The notes below the pieces were generated by a model that worked only from the letters and a program-made list of their open reading frames with translations, did not search any database and was not told where the DNA came from. The position numbers and the translations under genes are program-made. A stretch of DNA of 64,000 nt, taken from the NCBI GenBank assembly GCA_963995505.1, contig OZ023187.1, positions 14,037,176 through 14,101,175 on the forward strand, in the 5' to 3' direction. Below, one piece after another: positions 1 through 12,325 of the stretch; positions within the stretch are counted from its first letter, which is position 1; each line of letters opens with the position of its first letter. This DNA is from Hypericum androsaemum (lineage: Eukaryota > Streptophyta > Magnoliopsida > Malpighiales > Hypericaceae).

Positions 1-389
1 TAAATCATAAAATATCACTATCAAATGTAATCAAATAAAAGATATAACCTTAAAAAAATAAAAGATATAACTTGCAAAATAATATGATATAAAAGATATA
101 TCTTTGTAATCATTAAATAATTATCATCACTGAAAATAAATAATATATATTTTTGGAAAATCAAAATAAAGCTAAACAAATAACCTTGATTTTGTTCTAG
201 TCTAATTTTAATTCAGTAGGGTATCTTTTTTATTCAACTAAGAAAACGAGTAAATTCCTCATAAAACTGGTACGGAAAGATTCAAATTTTATGATCAGAC
301 ATATGATAAAAGTGCATAATAGTGATGATATACAAAAAATTATTTTTTGTATTATGTCAATATATAAATTACTCTACGGTGTTATTTAC

Positions 390-3193
390 CTGAACAACTG
401 AGAATCTGAATTCAAATTGTTTTCTCGGACCAATACGAGAAAATTTTGAAAAAGGTTTTCCTAAATAGCTTTGTTTATCAATTTGCACAAATCCCGGACA
501 TAATGTGTTGTAACAACCATTTTTGTAACCATTTCCCTGGATAGAAAAAGTACCTTACACTTAATGAAAAATATATACAAATATAGTATAGAATAGAAAA
601 TCTAGTTAAAGTATTTGATGAAAGAGAATAATTTGTTACCGTCCAGAATCCCGTAATTCGACTTAAGCTGTCACCATAGAGTTGTGGGTTTACCTAAATT
701 AATGGTATCAAATTTAAATTAAAACTTATTTCAAGAGTATATAATTTTTTTTGATGATATTCCCATCTTAAACTATGTACAAAAATATGATTTAGCAAAA
801 ATTAAACAAAAATTAATTATTGTAAATTCTTAGGAGAATTATCAATATACGTTGCAAAATTATACATTTTTTAGTATTTGGATATTGATTTATTTTGTGT
901 GAATGCTAAATATTGATATCATTTAATCCTTAAGACTTAATAAATATATTTGTTATTGGACTCTTTTGATTAGTGATAACCTATTTGTTTTAAAATTGGA
1001 ATCTAGTCACACCTAGAATATTATTTTTGAAAGGTAACACTTTATACCAGGTACCAACTACAATATTGTTATCCTTGATTTTTGAGCTAAGGAGCTTCTA
1101 ACTAAAGATATGGTAAGATTTGATGTACCATGTCTCTATTGATATGGATTATGTCGACCTAATTAGAACTTATTGTACCTACATGTAAGTTTACCAAAAT
1201 TAACTATTTGGCCAAAATCATTTAAAAAAAATATAGGAAGTAGTTTTCTTTGTTCTTGTTATTTTGAAAATGTTAATTTAATTTAAATTAATTAAATCTT
1301 ACTAAATATCTTAATAGACTACAAATATTTTAATTGTTTGCAGCTTCCGGGAAGATAACAAAATGAAGTCATTTGTTAAAATAGTAAGATATCATAACTA
1401 CTTAGTATGAACGAATGTCTAACATAATCTCTCAATAAAAACAAGATTCTCATTATTATTGACACTCACCATCCATCCAACAGAAATTATATTAACTTCA
1501 ATTGGTGGTCCGTTCTGAATCCAAATTAATCCTCCAGAAAATTGATTTGGATCTACAAATGGTTGTTCAATACTCATAGTTGCAATACCTCCATGATATT
1601 CTTGATGAGGTCCAGTATTCAATTTAGCAAACTATTTCATTGTTAAAGTTACAAAATACAAACACATCACGCACAACAATAATCAATATAGAAGGCAAAA
1701 AATAGACAATCTTAATTGAAGAAATAGAATTTAATGAATCCTTTTGGTAAAGTCCATGATTTTAACGGCCCTCAAAGACCATTTCCTATTTCAATATCGC
1801 AGTTATATTATGCGGGCCGAAAGTGGTGCATTAAGTAACTAGATATTTTTATTTTTATCTTTTCTTTTTCACGTTGATTTATTCTTGCAATTTACTGATT
1901 GAAGCTATGTTATGTGGAGATAACATTCAAATTCAATAAATGATATGGTGTGAAACAAAGAACATGGAAGCGTAAAGAATTAATAGATTCAAAATAGCAA
2001 AGCTTTATTAGGAGAGTATGAGACTAATTTTTATTGATGCATGATCAATGTTATGGTTGTCACACTATAAGTAATCGAAAAATTTAGACTAACTTATACA
2101 GTAAAAATTTAAGAGAGAAAAAGTGAATTTCGTATGACTAAATATAAATATATAAAAAATTTAAGCAATGAATGTATAAAATCATATAAATATTGAGATA
2201 TAATTCAATTTTCAAATTATAAATTATTTACATTAATTTTATTATAACTAACTACCCAAAACAGGACCTTGCATATAAAAACATATTGATGAAAACTCAG
2301 CCATCTAAAATAAGAAATCACAAATAAGGTCAGTATACCACAACCCGCAATATTTTATTTTTTTCCTAGGAACCTATGTATCAAATTTTAGATATTTACC
2401 ACAGAAATAGTAACACCATATAAACTATTTGTTGATAAATTATTATATTAATATTAATATTTAAATTAAAAAATAATAGTAATGCCTTATTTATTGATAA
2501 ATTATTCTATTTTTTATATAAATTATTTTAAAGTACTATTAAATCAGAAATTGATATTGCAACACTTCTTTAATATTAGACTGTCAATTTAAATGTTTGA
2601 TTTATATTAGACTATTAATTTAAATGAACAATTATGACAATAATTTGTATGAGCGGATGAAAATATTTTAAAGAAAACTAGGGTGGTTGTAATAATAACT
2701 TACATATTGTCCGGGAAAATTAGATGTTAAAGGTAGTATTGCTCCTCCTTGTCTTCGTTGAATAGGTACCGAACCATTTGGACAAACATTATCTTTGAAG
2801 AAATCAAGTATTTTGTCTTTATTGTATCTCAAAGCTGTTCTTAGGTCTCTTTCTATTTTGAAGTTTGGCTCCATCTTTACAAATGTGTAATAATTGTTCA
2901 GGAAAAAACCATCACTAATATTTATCTTGAGTCCACGAGACAAATAAGATAAGTACCTGAATTTTATGATTTTGGAGCATAGGATGTTGTAGAGCCGGTT
3001 GTTTATATATATCAATGCACTCAATAAATGAAGACTATAAAAATAAATTAGTAAAATGAAACATGACTATAATAAAAAAAAGTGTAAAGAGTACCTTCAG
3101 TGTAAAGAGTACCTTTGTTTTTCTTAATCCTTTCACGCCATGGTAAGTCATACTAATACATAAGATGACCAACAATACATAGGTACCCATCAT
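390..3193 (-). CDS. N1: neprosin-family secreted protein, exons 1-6 (3' end outside window)
   Basis: Joined minus-strand exons are 3193-3113, 3034-2957, 2874-2704, 1631-1470, 693-640 and 536-390. All junctions are GT-AG, all exons are phase 0, and no stop occurs in 231 codons. Exon 1 is a signal peptide starting MMGTYVLLVILC. Exon 2 carries the neprosin activation-peptide motif ECIDIYKQPALQHPMLQNHK. Exon 3 has the CPNGSVPI motif, and exon 4 has GGLIWIQNGPP and the altered SVGWM motif. Exon 6 has GCYNTLCPGFVQ. The family is plant DUF239/neprosin (Pfam Neprosin and Neprosin_AP). By comparison with N4 the 375-nt last exon should lie about 190 bp beyond the left edge, so integrity cannot be judged fully. 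The glutamate of the usual IEAGW motif is Ser (IISVGW). Intron 1 holds a direct repeat of TGTAAAGAGTACCTT around its donor. Confidence 0.85.
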
Positions 3194-3230
3194 CTTCTAT
3201 TCCAATGATAAATTTAGACAAGACTTATTT

Positions 3231-3237
3231 ATTTATA
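3231..3237 (-). promoter_or_regulatory. TATA box of N1
   Basis: The minus strand reads CCCTATAAATAAATAAGTC about 40 bp before the N1 start codon. The same block sits at the same place in N2-N5, which supports both the promoter call and the chosen ATG. The implied 5' UTR is very short, roughly 10-20 nt. Confidence 0.6.
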
Positions 3238-3688
3238 GGGAGATTACATCCGCTTATCACTTGACATAGGTTTGAATATTTAAAAGCGTTAAGGAATTTG
3301 ACCCATTAATTATTAGTCAAAATTCATTAGTTATTTTGTTGCCAATTTAGATTCTACCTTCAATTTAATGCAAATTGAAATATTAATCATCAAATTTTAG
3401 TCAAAGTCAGTCATTATTTAATGAGTTTTCTTGAATTCTACCTACCATTTAATACAAATTGAAATATTTTGAGAATTGAGATAAATCCATAATTTTTTAT
3501 GCGTGGACCCAAATTTTAAAAGATAAAAGTTACATATAATAATGATTAGTGTAATGACATTAATAGAAATACATTTTCAAATTTGAAATTTTAAAAGGAA
3601 CAAAAAGATCTATTTATATTGTGTATGGAGAAAACGAGAAAATATTAAGAGTAACAAGTATTATAAAAAATTATCGCACAATCAAGAT
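3238..3688. other. Upstream flank of N1, shared with the other cluster members
   Basis: Blocks such as TTAGTCAAAGTCA and CAAATTGAAATATT recur in the same order upstream of N2, N3, N4 and N5. Homology is visible to about 3600, so the ancestral duplicated unit included at least 350 bp of promoter. There is no coding sequence here. Confidence 0.55.
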
Positions 3689-4322
3689 TAAGGGTCAGCA
3701 AAAAATCCTATATTAGTAATCCATATTCGATATTTTCTAGAATACGAACTCGAATAATTTTAAATTAGAACTCGGATACAGATTATTCGAAATAAATATT
3801 TCGGACTCGGACAAAGAGAATAAATATCCGAAATATCTGATTTACAAAGTAAGATCATTAAATAAATTAAAAATTACAAGTTGGTATACCTTACAATATT
3901 TTGTTTTGAGAATTTGGTATACCTTACAATAGCCCACAAAATTAAGCCCAAAAAACCTACGAAGCTACGACTACCCACCGCCCCCGTATATTTCAACTTC
4001 TCCAAACAAGAAAACTTCAAAAAAAATCAGGTTCCCTTAATTCCTTGAAGGCCACTACAATGAATCAGGTTTGAATTTTTTTTAGTTTTCATGGAAACTC
4101 CGGATTCATTTTTTAACCACATCATGTTACCAATTTTATTTTTGAAGATTTGAAAAAATATGGATAGTTCGAATTATTCGTATCCATATCCAAAAAAAAT
4201 TTGGATATCGGATAGTAGAGAGTTCGGACTCAGACTCGGATACCAAAAATATTTATTCGGATAGTTCGGATAGTTAAAATTTTGGATAGTTCGAATACGG
4301 ATAATTCGAATACTCACCCCTA
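3689..4322. mobile_element. hAT-like non-autonomous TIR element
   Basis: The ends are TAAGGGTCAG and, on the other strand, TAGGGGTGAG. They are flanked by ATCAAGAT (3681-3688) and ATCATGAT (4323-4330), an 8-bp TSD with one mismatch. The interior repeats TTCGGATA/ACTCGGATA-type motifs on both strands, as in many plant hAT MITEs. No transposase is visible. Confidence 0.65.
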
Positions 4323-7300
4323 ATCATGATTACCAATTTTATAACAGTGGAAGAAGTCAAAAATATTAAAACAAATATTATCCCGAGAGTATGCTATGAC
4401 CCCGAGCAAAGTAGGGCAAAGTATAAGATTTCAAATTAAATCTCATAATATTCAAACTCTAAAAGAGAGATTTCAAAACAAAATTATAAGGGTTACAAAA
4501 AAAATTTGTTTAAAAGTTAAGTTGTAAGGGTTTTAATGTAAAAAAAATAAACCAAATCAATTTTTAAGTGTAAAATTTTAATTCCAAACAAGAAAATACA
4601 TTCAATTTTCATTTCCATTAAAATAGGAGATGTTATTCTTTTCTATCTACTTATTAAAACAAATATAAAAAAATAGTTGAAAGGGACCGATTCCTCGTCT
4701 AATCTTAATAATTCAACACCTCAACGTTAATAACAACTAAGCAAATATTTTTTTAAATAAATCCAGCATTATTTTTTTAATAATGAACAAAAATTTATTT
4801 CCAGAGACAAGAAAATAAGAGTTTCATGATTATATAACACCCAAACTCTACCACCACCTATCCGAAGAGCACATAAGTGGTACACCTCCTAGACGAAACC
4901 TCAAGTTAACTCACAATTAGTGTAGTCGTGAGACCACCTATCTCCAAAAGCTGGATAGTCTTGAGAGGTCTCCACTAGCGATTAGGCAAAATAAAAGTCT
5001 CTCTAACTTCCTAGTCTCAAGCTAACTCACAACGGTATATGATCATATGTTGTATCATGCTACATTCGGGGGCAATCTAACGGAAGCACAAAGCATCTTT
5101 TTTCGAGGGCGGGAAGGACCCCAGCGCATTTCTATGTTCACCGCCACATCTTCCCGCATGAATCTTATTCTCTGCAATCAGCATTGATGCGCAAAGAAAA
5201 GCTTAGGAAATAGAAACAAGATCCAAGAGACAACGTATAGATGATGTATGACAAAGCTCATTTAGATGATTAAATGTTTTGAGTTGAGAAAATTGCCTCG
5301 TAAAAATCGTACTCCGGATCTTCAACGGTCAGGAATCTGTAAGGATGAATCATTGGTAACTTGGATGCATCATTCCTAGGATTACCCCTGAACACAAGTC
5401 TGAAGGCATCTTGAGAATACAATTAAACCGTGTAAGTTGTTTTATAAAGAAACCATCTTCATCTAGTCTAGAACTATATCGTCAAACAAAAGCCATGTCA
5501 CCAAATTGAACAGGCCAGATTCGTGACGCACAATGTCAGGGTATCTGGAGGGAAGAACACAGGCAATTATTTGACAAAGATGACACAAATAATCTCTGCA
5601 TGGCAAGTTCTACAACTAATCCTGGTATCCTAATACTAACTGGGTTGACTAATCCAAATTTGAGCCAAAGAGGACCTTTAAATGTTGACAAAAAATTCTC
5701 CCAACAAGATAACTTGTCAGATTCTTGAGCAATGCAGGATCAAAGAAAGAATGCACCCAAACTCATATCTTCCAACAGACCTAATACCATTAACTTGGGA
5801 ACTACTAAATTACCAGAGAGATTTCACCATTTGTGATCAAATTCTTCATCAAAATGTATTATTGTTGTTCAAAATTATATTAACTAAATTGCAATTATTT
5901 AACTTTAGGATTCCAAAGTATCCCCCGAGTTATATGTAATTCTCACACAACATTCTCTATTTCACAAGACCACAGTTCCAAAATCTCTTGTAATTCTCAG
6001 GCCACCAATTTCATGACGAGTTATCTTTACTTATCCAACTTCACGTAGCTTCCTATGTTGTGGCAATGATATAATGTTAACATAATTAGTAAAGAAACTT
6101 AAATTCTCTTTAGAAGTTTTTGGTTCTAACCTTGAAAAAGTATCTTTGAAAAAGTCAAAATAGAATTGAACAATGCTCGGCTTTGAATACTACTGGGTTG
6201 ACTAATGTAGATTCGAGCCGGCTAAAAATGTTGCAAAACTCCCCCAACAATTTCTTACACCGTGTTCCCAAGGACTAGAACTCTAGATCTGTTTAAATAG
6301 AAGAGTGCCTGGATCTATGTACTAGTTGGTCTATCTCAGTCCTAGATTAATTAGCCAAAGTGCACCTAAAATAATCAAAACTAATAAAGTAAAAAGAACT
6401 TACTTTTTTTTTTAAAGAACCCAAAGCAAACGACCTAACCACATCGCTTGCTTGTAGCATTAAGATGAGGCATCTGTCAAGAAGCAAAAAATGATGTCAA
6501 TGGAAGATACATTTGGCTTGAGTTCAAAATTTGTGATCTACATCTGCTCCTCTTGTAATAACATCATTCACAACTACGACAAAGCACATATGCTCTTTGC
6601 TTAACATTGAAAAAAATATGAAAACTTTTAAGAGTCCGATCTTTTGTTTGGATCAGCAGAAATTTTGTTAACTTACTGTCACTTTAAGATGACTACTTTT
6701 TAGTTCTACTGTACTATCAAATGAGTCTGGTTAAAGGATCTTTTACTTACACTATTGAGACTAGACCTCGCTCATCATCAAGGACAAAAAAGCAGGGTTT
6801 GGGTATTCAACTCAATATTGGCTGGTCTAAAAGCAAGAATCTAGGAAAATCTGGATAACGAAGCATAAGCCTATCCTCCATATGAGTGTAGTAAAGCCAG
6901 CTTTTGCTGAATCAATGGTGTCAACAAACAAGCACTAACTCCAACAATAAGAGGGATTTGACATGAAAGGACCCAGGTTCAAACCCTGGAGGTGTAACAA
7001 ATTATACTAATAAAATATCAACTGTGTCAAATTGTTCAACAACAAAGATTTTACAGAAAATCTATCTGTAGCTAATGAAAACTCTACGTGTGATTGGAAA
7101 ATGTGATCTTCATCAAGAACATAGACTTAGAAGCAAATCAAGGAAGAAGTTATTTATAGAGGAAAATAACATAACTGAACATATCATGGTAAGGGTAGAA
7201 GAGAAGCAAACTGTTTGGATAAGGAACAAGCCTCCCAATACAGAAAGACCTTGGCACTGGTAAACAAAATAGCAACACACACAGTACTATTAACTCGAAG

Positions 7301-7770
7301 AGAATTTAGAATGCCCAATACAGAAAACAGAGGAGAAGGAGGTGCAGAAAAACAAGGGAATTAGGATTAGGAGCCTAATCCTAAGATTGTGGTAAAGGCT
7401 GGGGTAAAAGGATTGGATTCTACTCTAGACAGGGTTCGAACCTTGAAAAGGTCTACTAATTGAAAAACAAAGAAAGAAACAAGTGATTAATTGATTAAAT
7501 AAATTAGAAGGAACAAATCTCAATATTCACAAGGAAGCAGATCAAACTGTACATGGAAAGTTCAATAAGCTACAAATTTTCTGGCCAAAATTATGATATG
7601 ATAGTGATTACAATTAAATGAATTCGAATTAACTTTGTAAAAACAGAAAGACAATAATTGGAAAAAATTATCCCGAAGCATTAACCTCTAATCGTACAAA
7701 ATATAATAAAACAAAAAACGAATTATATATATAAAAAAAAGAGAAAGTAAAAGGAGAGGATGGGAAAAAC
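4323..7770. other. Long stretch without a recognised gene
   Basis: Only short open stretches occur. The most protein-like is minus strand 5409-5270, preceded by a possible acceptor, open for 46 codons and ending in a stop; it reads MIHPYRFLTVEDPEYDFYEA in part and I cannot assign it to a family. Two tRNA-like B-box motifs (GGTTCAAACCC near 6983, GGGTTCGAACC near 7433) could be SINE remains, but no TSD or A-tail was found. The segment also forms the downstream side of the chimeric exon at 7771-7980, so it could contain its intron. Confidence 0.3.
5270..5409 (-). other. Possible orphan terminal exon, unknown product
   Basis: The minus strand is open for 46 codons after a CTCAAG acceptor-like site and ends in TAA at 5272-5270. 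The encoded peptide contains FRLVFRGNPRNDAS and YRFLTVEDPEYDFYEA, with a balanced amino-acid composition that looks protein-like rather than random AT-rich translation. No partner exon could be placed with confidence. Chance openness of this length is possible in a 3.4-kb stretch, so this is a weak call. Confidence 0.2.
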
Positions 7771-7980
7771 CTGGCGGTGGGAACTCTATGAGGAACCTCC
7801 GTCTGGAGCTCGGAGGGGATGCCGAGGAAGCCGTTGAAGCGGTCGAAGGTCACGTGGGACACGGCGGAGGGTGGTGGGGGTGGGTGTGGCCCCCGGAGGG
7901 TGGTGGTGGCGGGGGGAAGAAGGGTGGTGGATCTTGATCGTCGGGAGCTGGGGCTGGTCCGGATCGATTGGGTTAAGCAT
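7771..7980 (-). pseudogene. Chimeric exon: universal-stress-protein-like N-terminus fused to RopGAP CRIB-like segment
   Basis: The DNA is GC-rich, unlike its surroundings. From ATG at 7980 one frame gives MLNPIDPDQPQLPTIKIHHP, followed by SSPRHHH and TPTPT, which matches the N-terminus of plant PHOS32-type universal stress proteins. It stops at 7786. From about 7866 another frame reads AVSHVTFDRFNGFLGIPSEL then a short EVPHRVPTAR tail, as in the CRIB-to-GAP linker of plant Rop GTPase-activating proteins. That frame ends at CCGCCAG followed by GTTTTT, a plausible splice donor, at 7771/7770. The two pieces are out of frame with each other and no further USP or RhoGAP sequence follows. I infer captured or rearranged gene fragments rather than a working gene; both family assignments rest on recalled motifs. 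Confidence 0.55.
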
Positions 7981-8039
7981 TCGTTTTGGGGATTTTTTTT
8001 CCCAAATGCTAATTGATATTTCTAGGGTTTGTGGGGGTT

Positions 8040-9740
8040 AGGGAGTGTTTGTTCGGTTTCTAATATAAAAAGCTGTTTAGGGGTTTTGGAGAAGCAAGGT
8101 TCAAGGTGGCAGTATGGGAGAGACTAGAGAGTAGAGAACATGTAGTTAAGTAACAAATCTTTTCGGACAAATTTGTTTTCCTATACTATCTATTTTTTAC
8201 TCAAGCTGTTAATTAATACAAAATTCGAGTTTTATTTTTTGAAAAAGTGACAAAATTTGTCCATCTAGTGTACTTTCAAAAGTTTGAACTCGAGACGTGA
8301 TGATTAAGTTAGTACGTGATATAACTAATTTATTTTAAAGAAATTAATTTATTTTGATTTTTGATATCCAATATTTGACTCAAGTTTTTGTTTGATGAAG
8401 CCATTGACGTTAATTTCACAATAATAATAGAAGTAGTTTGGGTTATAATGAATTTGTACTATGTTAGGAAAGTTTCTAATAACAATTTTCGGATAAAAAG
8501 ATAGCATTAAGAGATTACCAATTTAATATGGTCTAAAAGTGCTCTAGTTTAAAAAAAAGTACATTCACAATTGATTGTTGTAACGTAAGAAAAGACCTCA
8601 TCTCATCTTACTTGTTCTTAAAAATTCCAACTCAAAAATTTTGAATTAATGTAATACTATTCACCAATTGAAATAAAAGCTTATTAGTCTTGACTTGTTA
8701 CTCATAAAATTTGTAAAACGGTAAAAAAAGGTTTGTTTAAGTATTAATAGTTATATGCCATACTATTAATTAATATTAAAATAAATATCTCTGTGTTCCG
8801 TGTTGCAGCTAGTTTTTTGTTTTTGTTTTTTTAGAGCTGCAGCTAGTTGATCCACAGCCAAAACATCTCCTCTTGTTGCTTTGTTTCAATCTGGTTAGCT
8901 CGTTTGCAGCTCTAATAACTTCCTTGTTGCTACGTGATCTGATAGGTTCCTTCCTGTTGATATAAATACCAAGATCCCCTGTTCTTCTTTACCTGTGGAC
9001 TCTCTCTCTCTCTCTCTCTCTCTCACATCTGCCTCTGTTTGTTAGGTTGGTTTTATTTCTCTGTTGTTCTCTCTTTGTTGTCCGTTGGTTAATTAAAATC
9101 TTACATTGCTTCCTGTCGTCTGGTTTGCAGCTGATTAAGAGTGAATTTTTGAAAGCCTTTTGCTCGGACGAGTCCTAGTTTCCTCTCTATTCTTTCGGAG
9201 TTTTACCAACAAAAAAGTGTTAGCAATTTTCCAACAGCATGCAAATTAAGCATCCGCTATACCTTTTTATGGTTGAGTCCTGGCTGAATCTTATCCTTTT
9301 AAATTTGGTTAAACTACTGATCGAATCTCAATCAACTTCAACTCATCGTGGTTGAATTTTTTGAATAAATATTTGGCGTCTAATTTCAATTATTTGGTAT
9401 TAGTTTCCTGTCTTGAGTGCATCCAAATTTTCAATGTTGTAAAGTTTTGGGATGATTATATATATAAATTCTGATATGATATTTAAGTGAATTTATCATC
9501 TAAAATATTAAGATTCCGATTTTAACACTTTAATCGTGTAAAAATAAATTACACTATTAATTAATATGGTCAAAAAAAACTTGCAAATAAATGTGCCTTG
9601 TAATATCTACTCGTTATATTAATTTCCAACATGAAAATTTTACCGAAGAAACCAAATATCTGCCTCCTCCAGAATGCATTCCAAAAAAGAAATCTAATTA
9701 TAAATATAATAACTGGAAATCCAATTACGAAGTCGATATT
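8040..9740 (+). repeat. RING-gene upstream module, copy P1 (no coding exon)
   Basis: This is a direct repeat related to 10730-11475 (P2) and 11860-14090 (P3). Shared landmarks in order are AAGCTGTTTAGG..GTTTTGGAGAAG, GGCAGTATGGGAGAGACTAG, TTGACGTTAATTTCACAA, TCTGCCTCTGTTTGTTAGG, GCTCGGACGAGTCCTAG and CATCCGCTATACC. In P3 the last two lie in the 5' UTR exon and 5' UTR intron of the RING gene, so P1 is a promoter plus leader without a coding exon. After about 9740 the homology stops. Confidence 0.6.
8961..9026 (+). promoter_or_regulatory. TATA box and CT-tract (Y patch) of module P1
   Basis: TATAAAT at 8961 is followed by a (TC)13 tract at 9001-9026 and then by the leader copy TCTGCCTCTG. This spacing is a typical plant core promoter. 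It could still drive a non-coding transcript, since no RING exon remains downstream within 4 kb. Confidence 0.45.
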
Positions 9741-10729
9741 ACAAGGCACTACAATATCATAATTATAAATATAGTAACTGGAAATCAAATTTTAAAGTCC
9801 AATTTTTAAATTAATTTTGAATGGATGTGATTTGTGATCCAAGTTAAATGTTTCAAAATTAATAATATAATATCATATTTGGAGTAAATATGATATTATA
9901 TTTTTTAACTCAATTCGATTATAAAACTAGCAGCCTTGACTTCAATATCGCGCGTGCAACGTGATGGAATTCATGAAAGATCGAGGAAATGACATGACAT
10001 CATCTTCCTCTCCCTATATTTCTAACTTCTCAAAGAATTAATTTTTAATAACATTTCTAACTTTTTAAGGAATTTAAATACAAGACTCTTAATCATAAAA
10101 TGTATTTTGCTGAAAAAATTTCTAAATTTTTTATGAGGATTATTTTTTTACTCTGAGAATAGATTATTCCGTATTTTGACACCAAAATATTTATTTAGGG
10201 AAAATATTTTAACATATATATCTGAAATGAAACGGCTCCGTTTGAATTATTTTGTCACAATTGCATAAAATATTTATTAAATATTTTTGTCGCAATCGTA
10301 TTAAATAAATTTTTGAAAAAATATTTCCGTCATTTGGTGGTTTATCCGTTTCCAGAGCTACGCCATTTCGACCTCGGATTAATTAGCTTGACACTGCAAC
10401 ACTTTCTCCTCCAAGGCACAAGGTAAGAGTTGCATCCTTGATTACAATTTCGAGAATAACTAGCTTTGCTTGCTGTTTTGACCCTCCTAAGATTGATATA
10501 CTGTTTCCCTTTTTGACTGACTCCCTGATCTCTCCATAGAACATAGCCCTTAAATTGTTCAGATTGATTCATGTAATAATCAACACTACTAATTTAACTA
10601 AGTTGGTAAAATTCCTTAACAAAAAGGCTTCATAATCCTGTCCACAAAACACAAGCATAGGCTTCAACAAATTCATTCCGACGAGCCCCTTCATTGTCCA
10701 ATCTACACTTTCACCTTACTTTTCTGTCC
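9741..10729. other. Spacer between modules P1 and P2, no gene recognised
   Basis: AT-rich. The minus strand between about 10560 and 10387 is open for some 55 codons in one frame (FYGEIRESVKKGNSI..ILEIVIKDATLTLCL), which may be a relic of a mobile-element protein, but I cannot identify it. Confidence 0.25.
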
Positions 10730-11475
10730 TCAGAGGTTCAATCAACCAAAAATATTCCTCACATCGCGTGCAGTTAAACCTCGAAACAAAGGAATGTCGT
10801 TACGAGGAATATGGGAGTCTTTGTTTAGTTTCTATTACAAAAGCTGTTTAGAGGTTTTGGAGAACCAAGGTTCAAGGTGGCAGTATGGGAGAGACTAGAG
10901 AGTAGAGAACATGAGGTTAAGCAACAAAATTCAAGTTTTTTTTCCCTGAAAAAGTGACAAAACTTGTCCATCTAGTGTACTTTCAAAAGTTTTAACTCGA
11001 GATTTGATCATTAAGTTAGAACGTGATATAACTAATTGATTTTAAAGAAATTTATTTTGTTAATTTATTTTGGTTTTTGATATCCAATATTTCAGTCAAG
11101 TTTTTGTTTGATGAAGCAATTGACGTTAATTTCACAATTATAACAGAAGTAGTTCGGGTGATAATGAATTTTGTACTATGTTAGGAAAGTTTCCAATAAC
11201 AACATTTCGGAATGCTTTCTTTCGTCTGGTTGCAGCTGCTTAAGAGTGTGTTTTTGAAGGCCTTTTGCTCGGACGAGTCCTAGTTCCATCTTCTTCGTCA
11301 GGTAAATCGCTCTCTTCTATTCTTTAAGTGAATTGATGTGAATTGATCATCTGATATGCTGAGACTAGGATTGTTATACTTAACTCGTGTAAAATAATTT
11401 TTTCTATTAACCAATATGGTCAAAATTTATTGCAAATAAATTGTGTCTTATAATATCTACTCGATGTACTTTTTT
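10730..11475 (+). repeat. RING-gene upstream module, copy P2 (internally deleted)
   Basis: It starts with CCTCAGAGGTTCAATCAACC and CGTTACGAGGAATATGGGAG, shared with P3 at 11860, then follows the P1/P3 order with several hundred bases missing. The leader GAAGGCCTTTTGCTCGGACG and the donor CTTCGTCAG/GTAAAT are kept at about 11302. It ends in the intron-type block TTGATCATCTGATATGCTGA. Confidence 0.55.
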
Positions 11476-11859
11476 TTTGAAAAGTAGATCTTCTTTAATG
11501 AGACCCTCCCCTACCAATAGAACCCTCCCCAAACCATTTTGTAGCAGCCGAAACCAAGTCCTGATGTGCACACTCCTTCAGCTAGATTAGGTAATCCAAT
11601 TACCCTAAGCTTTGACGCCGAAATGATTCCCGGAAGAAAACCAGTTCCTATCCTCCAAATAGCTTGATAGAGCCTGACCAAACAAGTCACTCCTGCCTAT
11701 GTAAGAGTATAGATCGCTTTGTTTCGGTGCAACTAAACTCCTCGTGTAATAACACCGAATAATGCAAACCAAATTTTCTCTGGTATACCACCTCTAATAC
11801 CCTTCCACACTTTCGCCTTATCCTCCAAATAAACTGCACCTACACTCACTTTTCTGGCC
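11476..11859. other. Spacer between P2 and P3, no gene recognised
   Basis: A T-rich junction (11470-11478) is followed by about 370 bp of less AT-rich sequence. The minus strand has short open pieces (VYLEDKAKVWKGIRGGIP) that suggest an inserted coding or retroelement relic, with several stops. Not identifiable by eye. Confidence 0.25.
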
Positions 11860-12325
11860 TCAGAGGTTCGATTAACCAAAAATATTCCTCACATCGTGCG
11901 CGGTTAAACCTCGAAACAGAGGAGTGTCATTACGAGGAATATGGGAGTGTTTGTTTAGTTTCTATTATAAAAGCTGTTTAGGAGTTTTGGAGAAGCAGGG
12001 TTCAAGGTGGCAGTATGGGAGAGACTAGAGAGGAGAGAACATGTGGTTAAGCAACGAATTTTTTCGGACAAACTTTTTTTTATACTGTCTACTTTTTACT
12101 CAACCTAACAATTAATACAAAATTCGAGTTTTGTTTTCTGAAAAAATGACAAAATTTGTCCATCTAGTGTACTTTCAAAAGTTTTAACTCAAAACTTGAT
12201 GATTACGTTAGAATGTGATATAACTAATTAATTTTAAAGAAACTTATTTTGGCTAATTTATTTTGGTTTTTGATTTCCAATATTTCAGTCAAATTTTTGT
12301 TTGATGAAGACATTGACGTCAATGT

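Noticed and set aside
6950..7010. tRNA-like motif around GGTTCAAACCC
   Set aside because: No cloverleaf could be drawn and no A-box, A-tail or TSD was found, so neither a tRNA gene nor a definite SINE.
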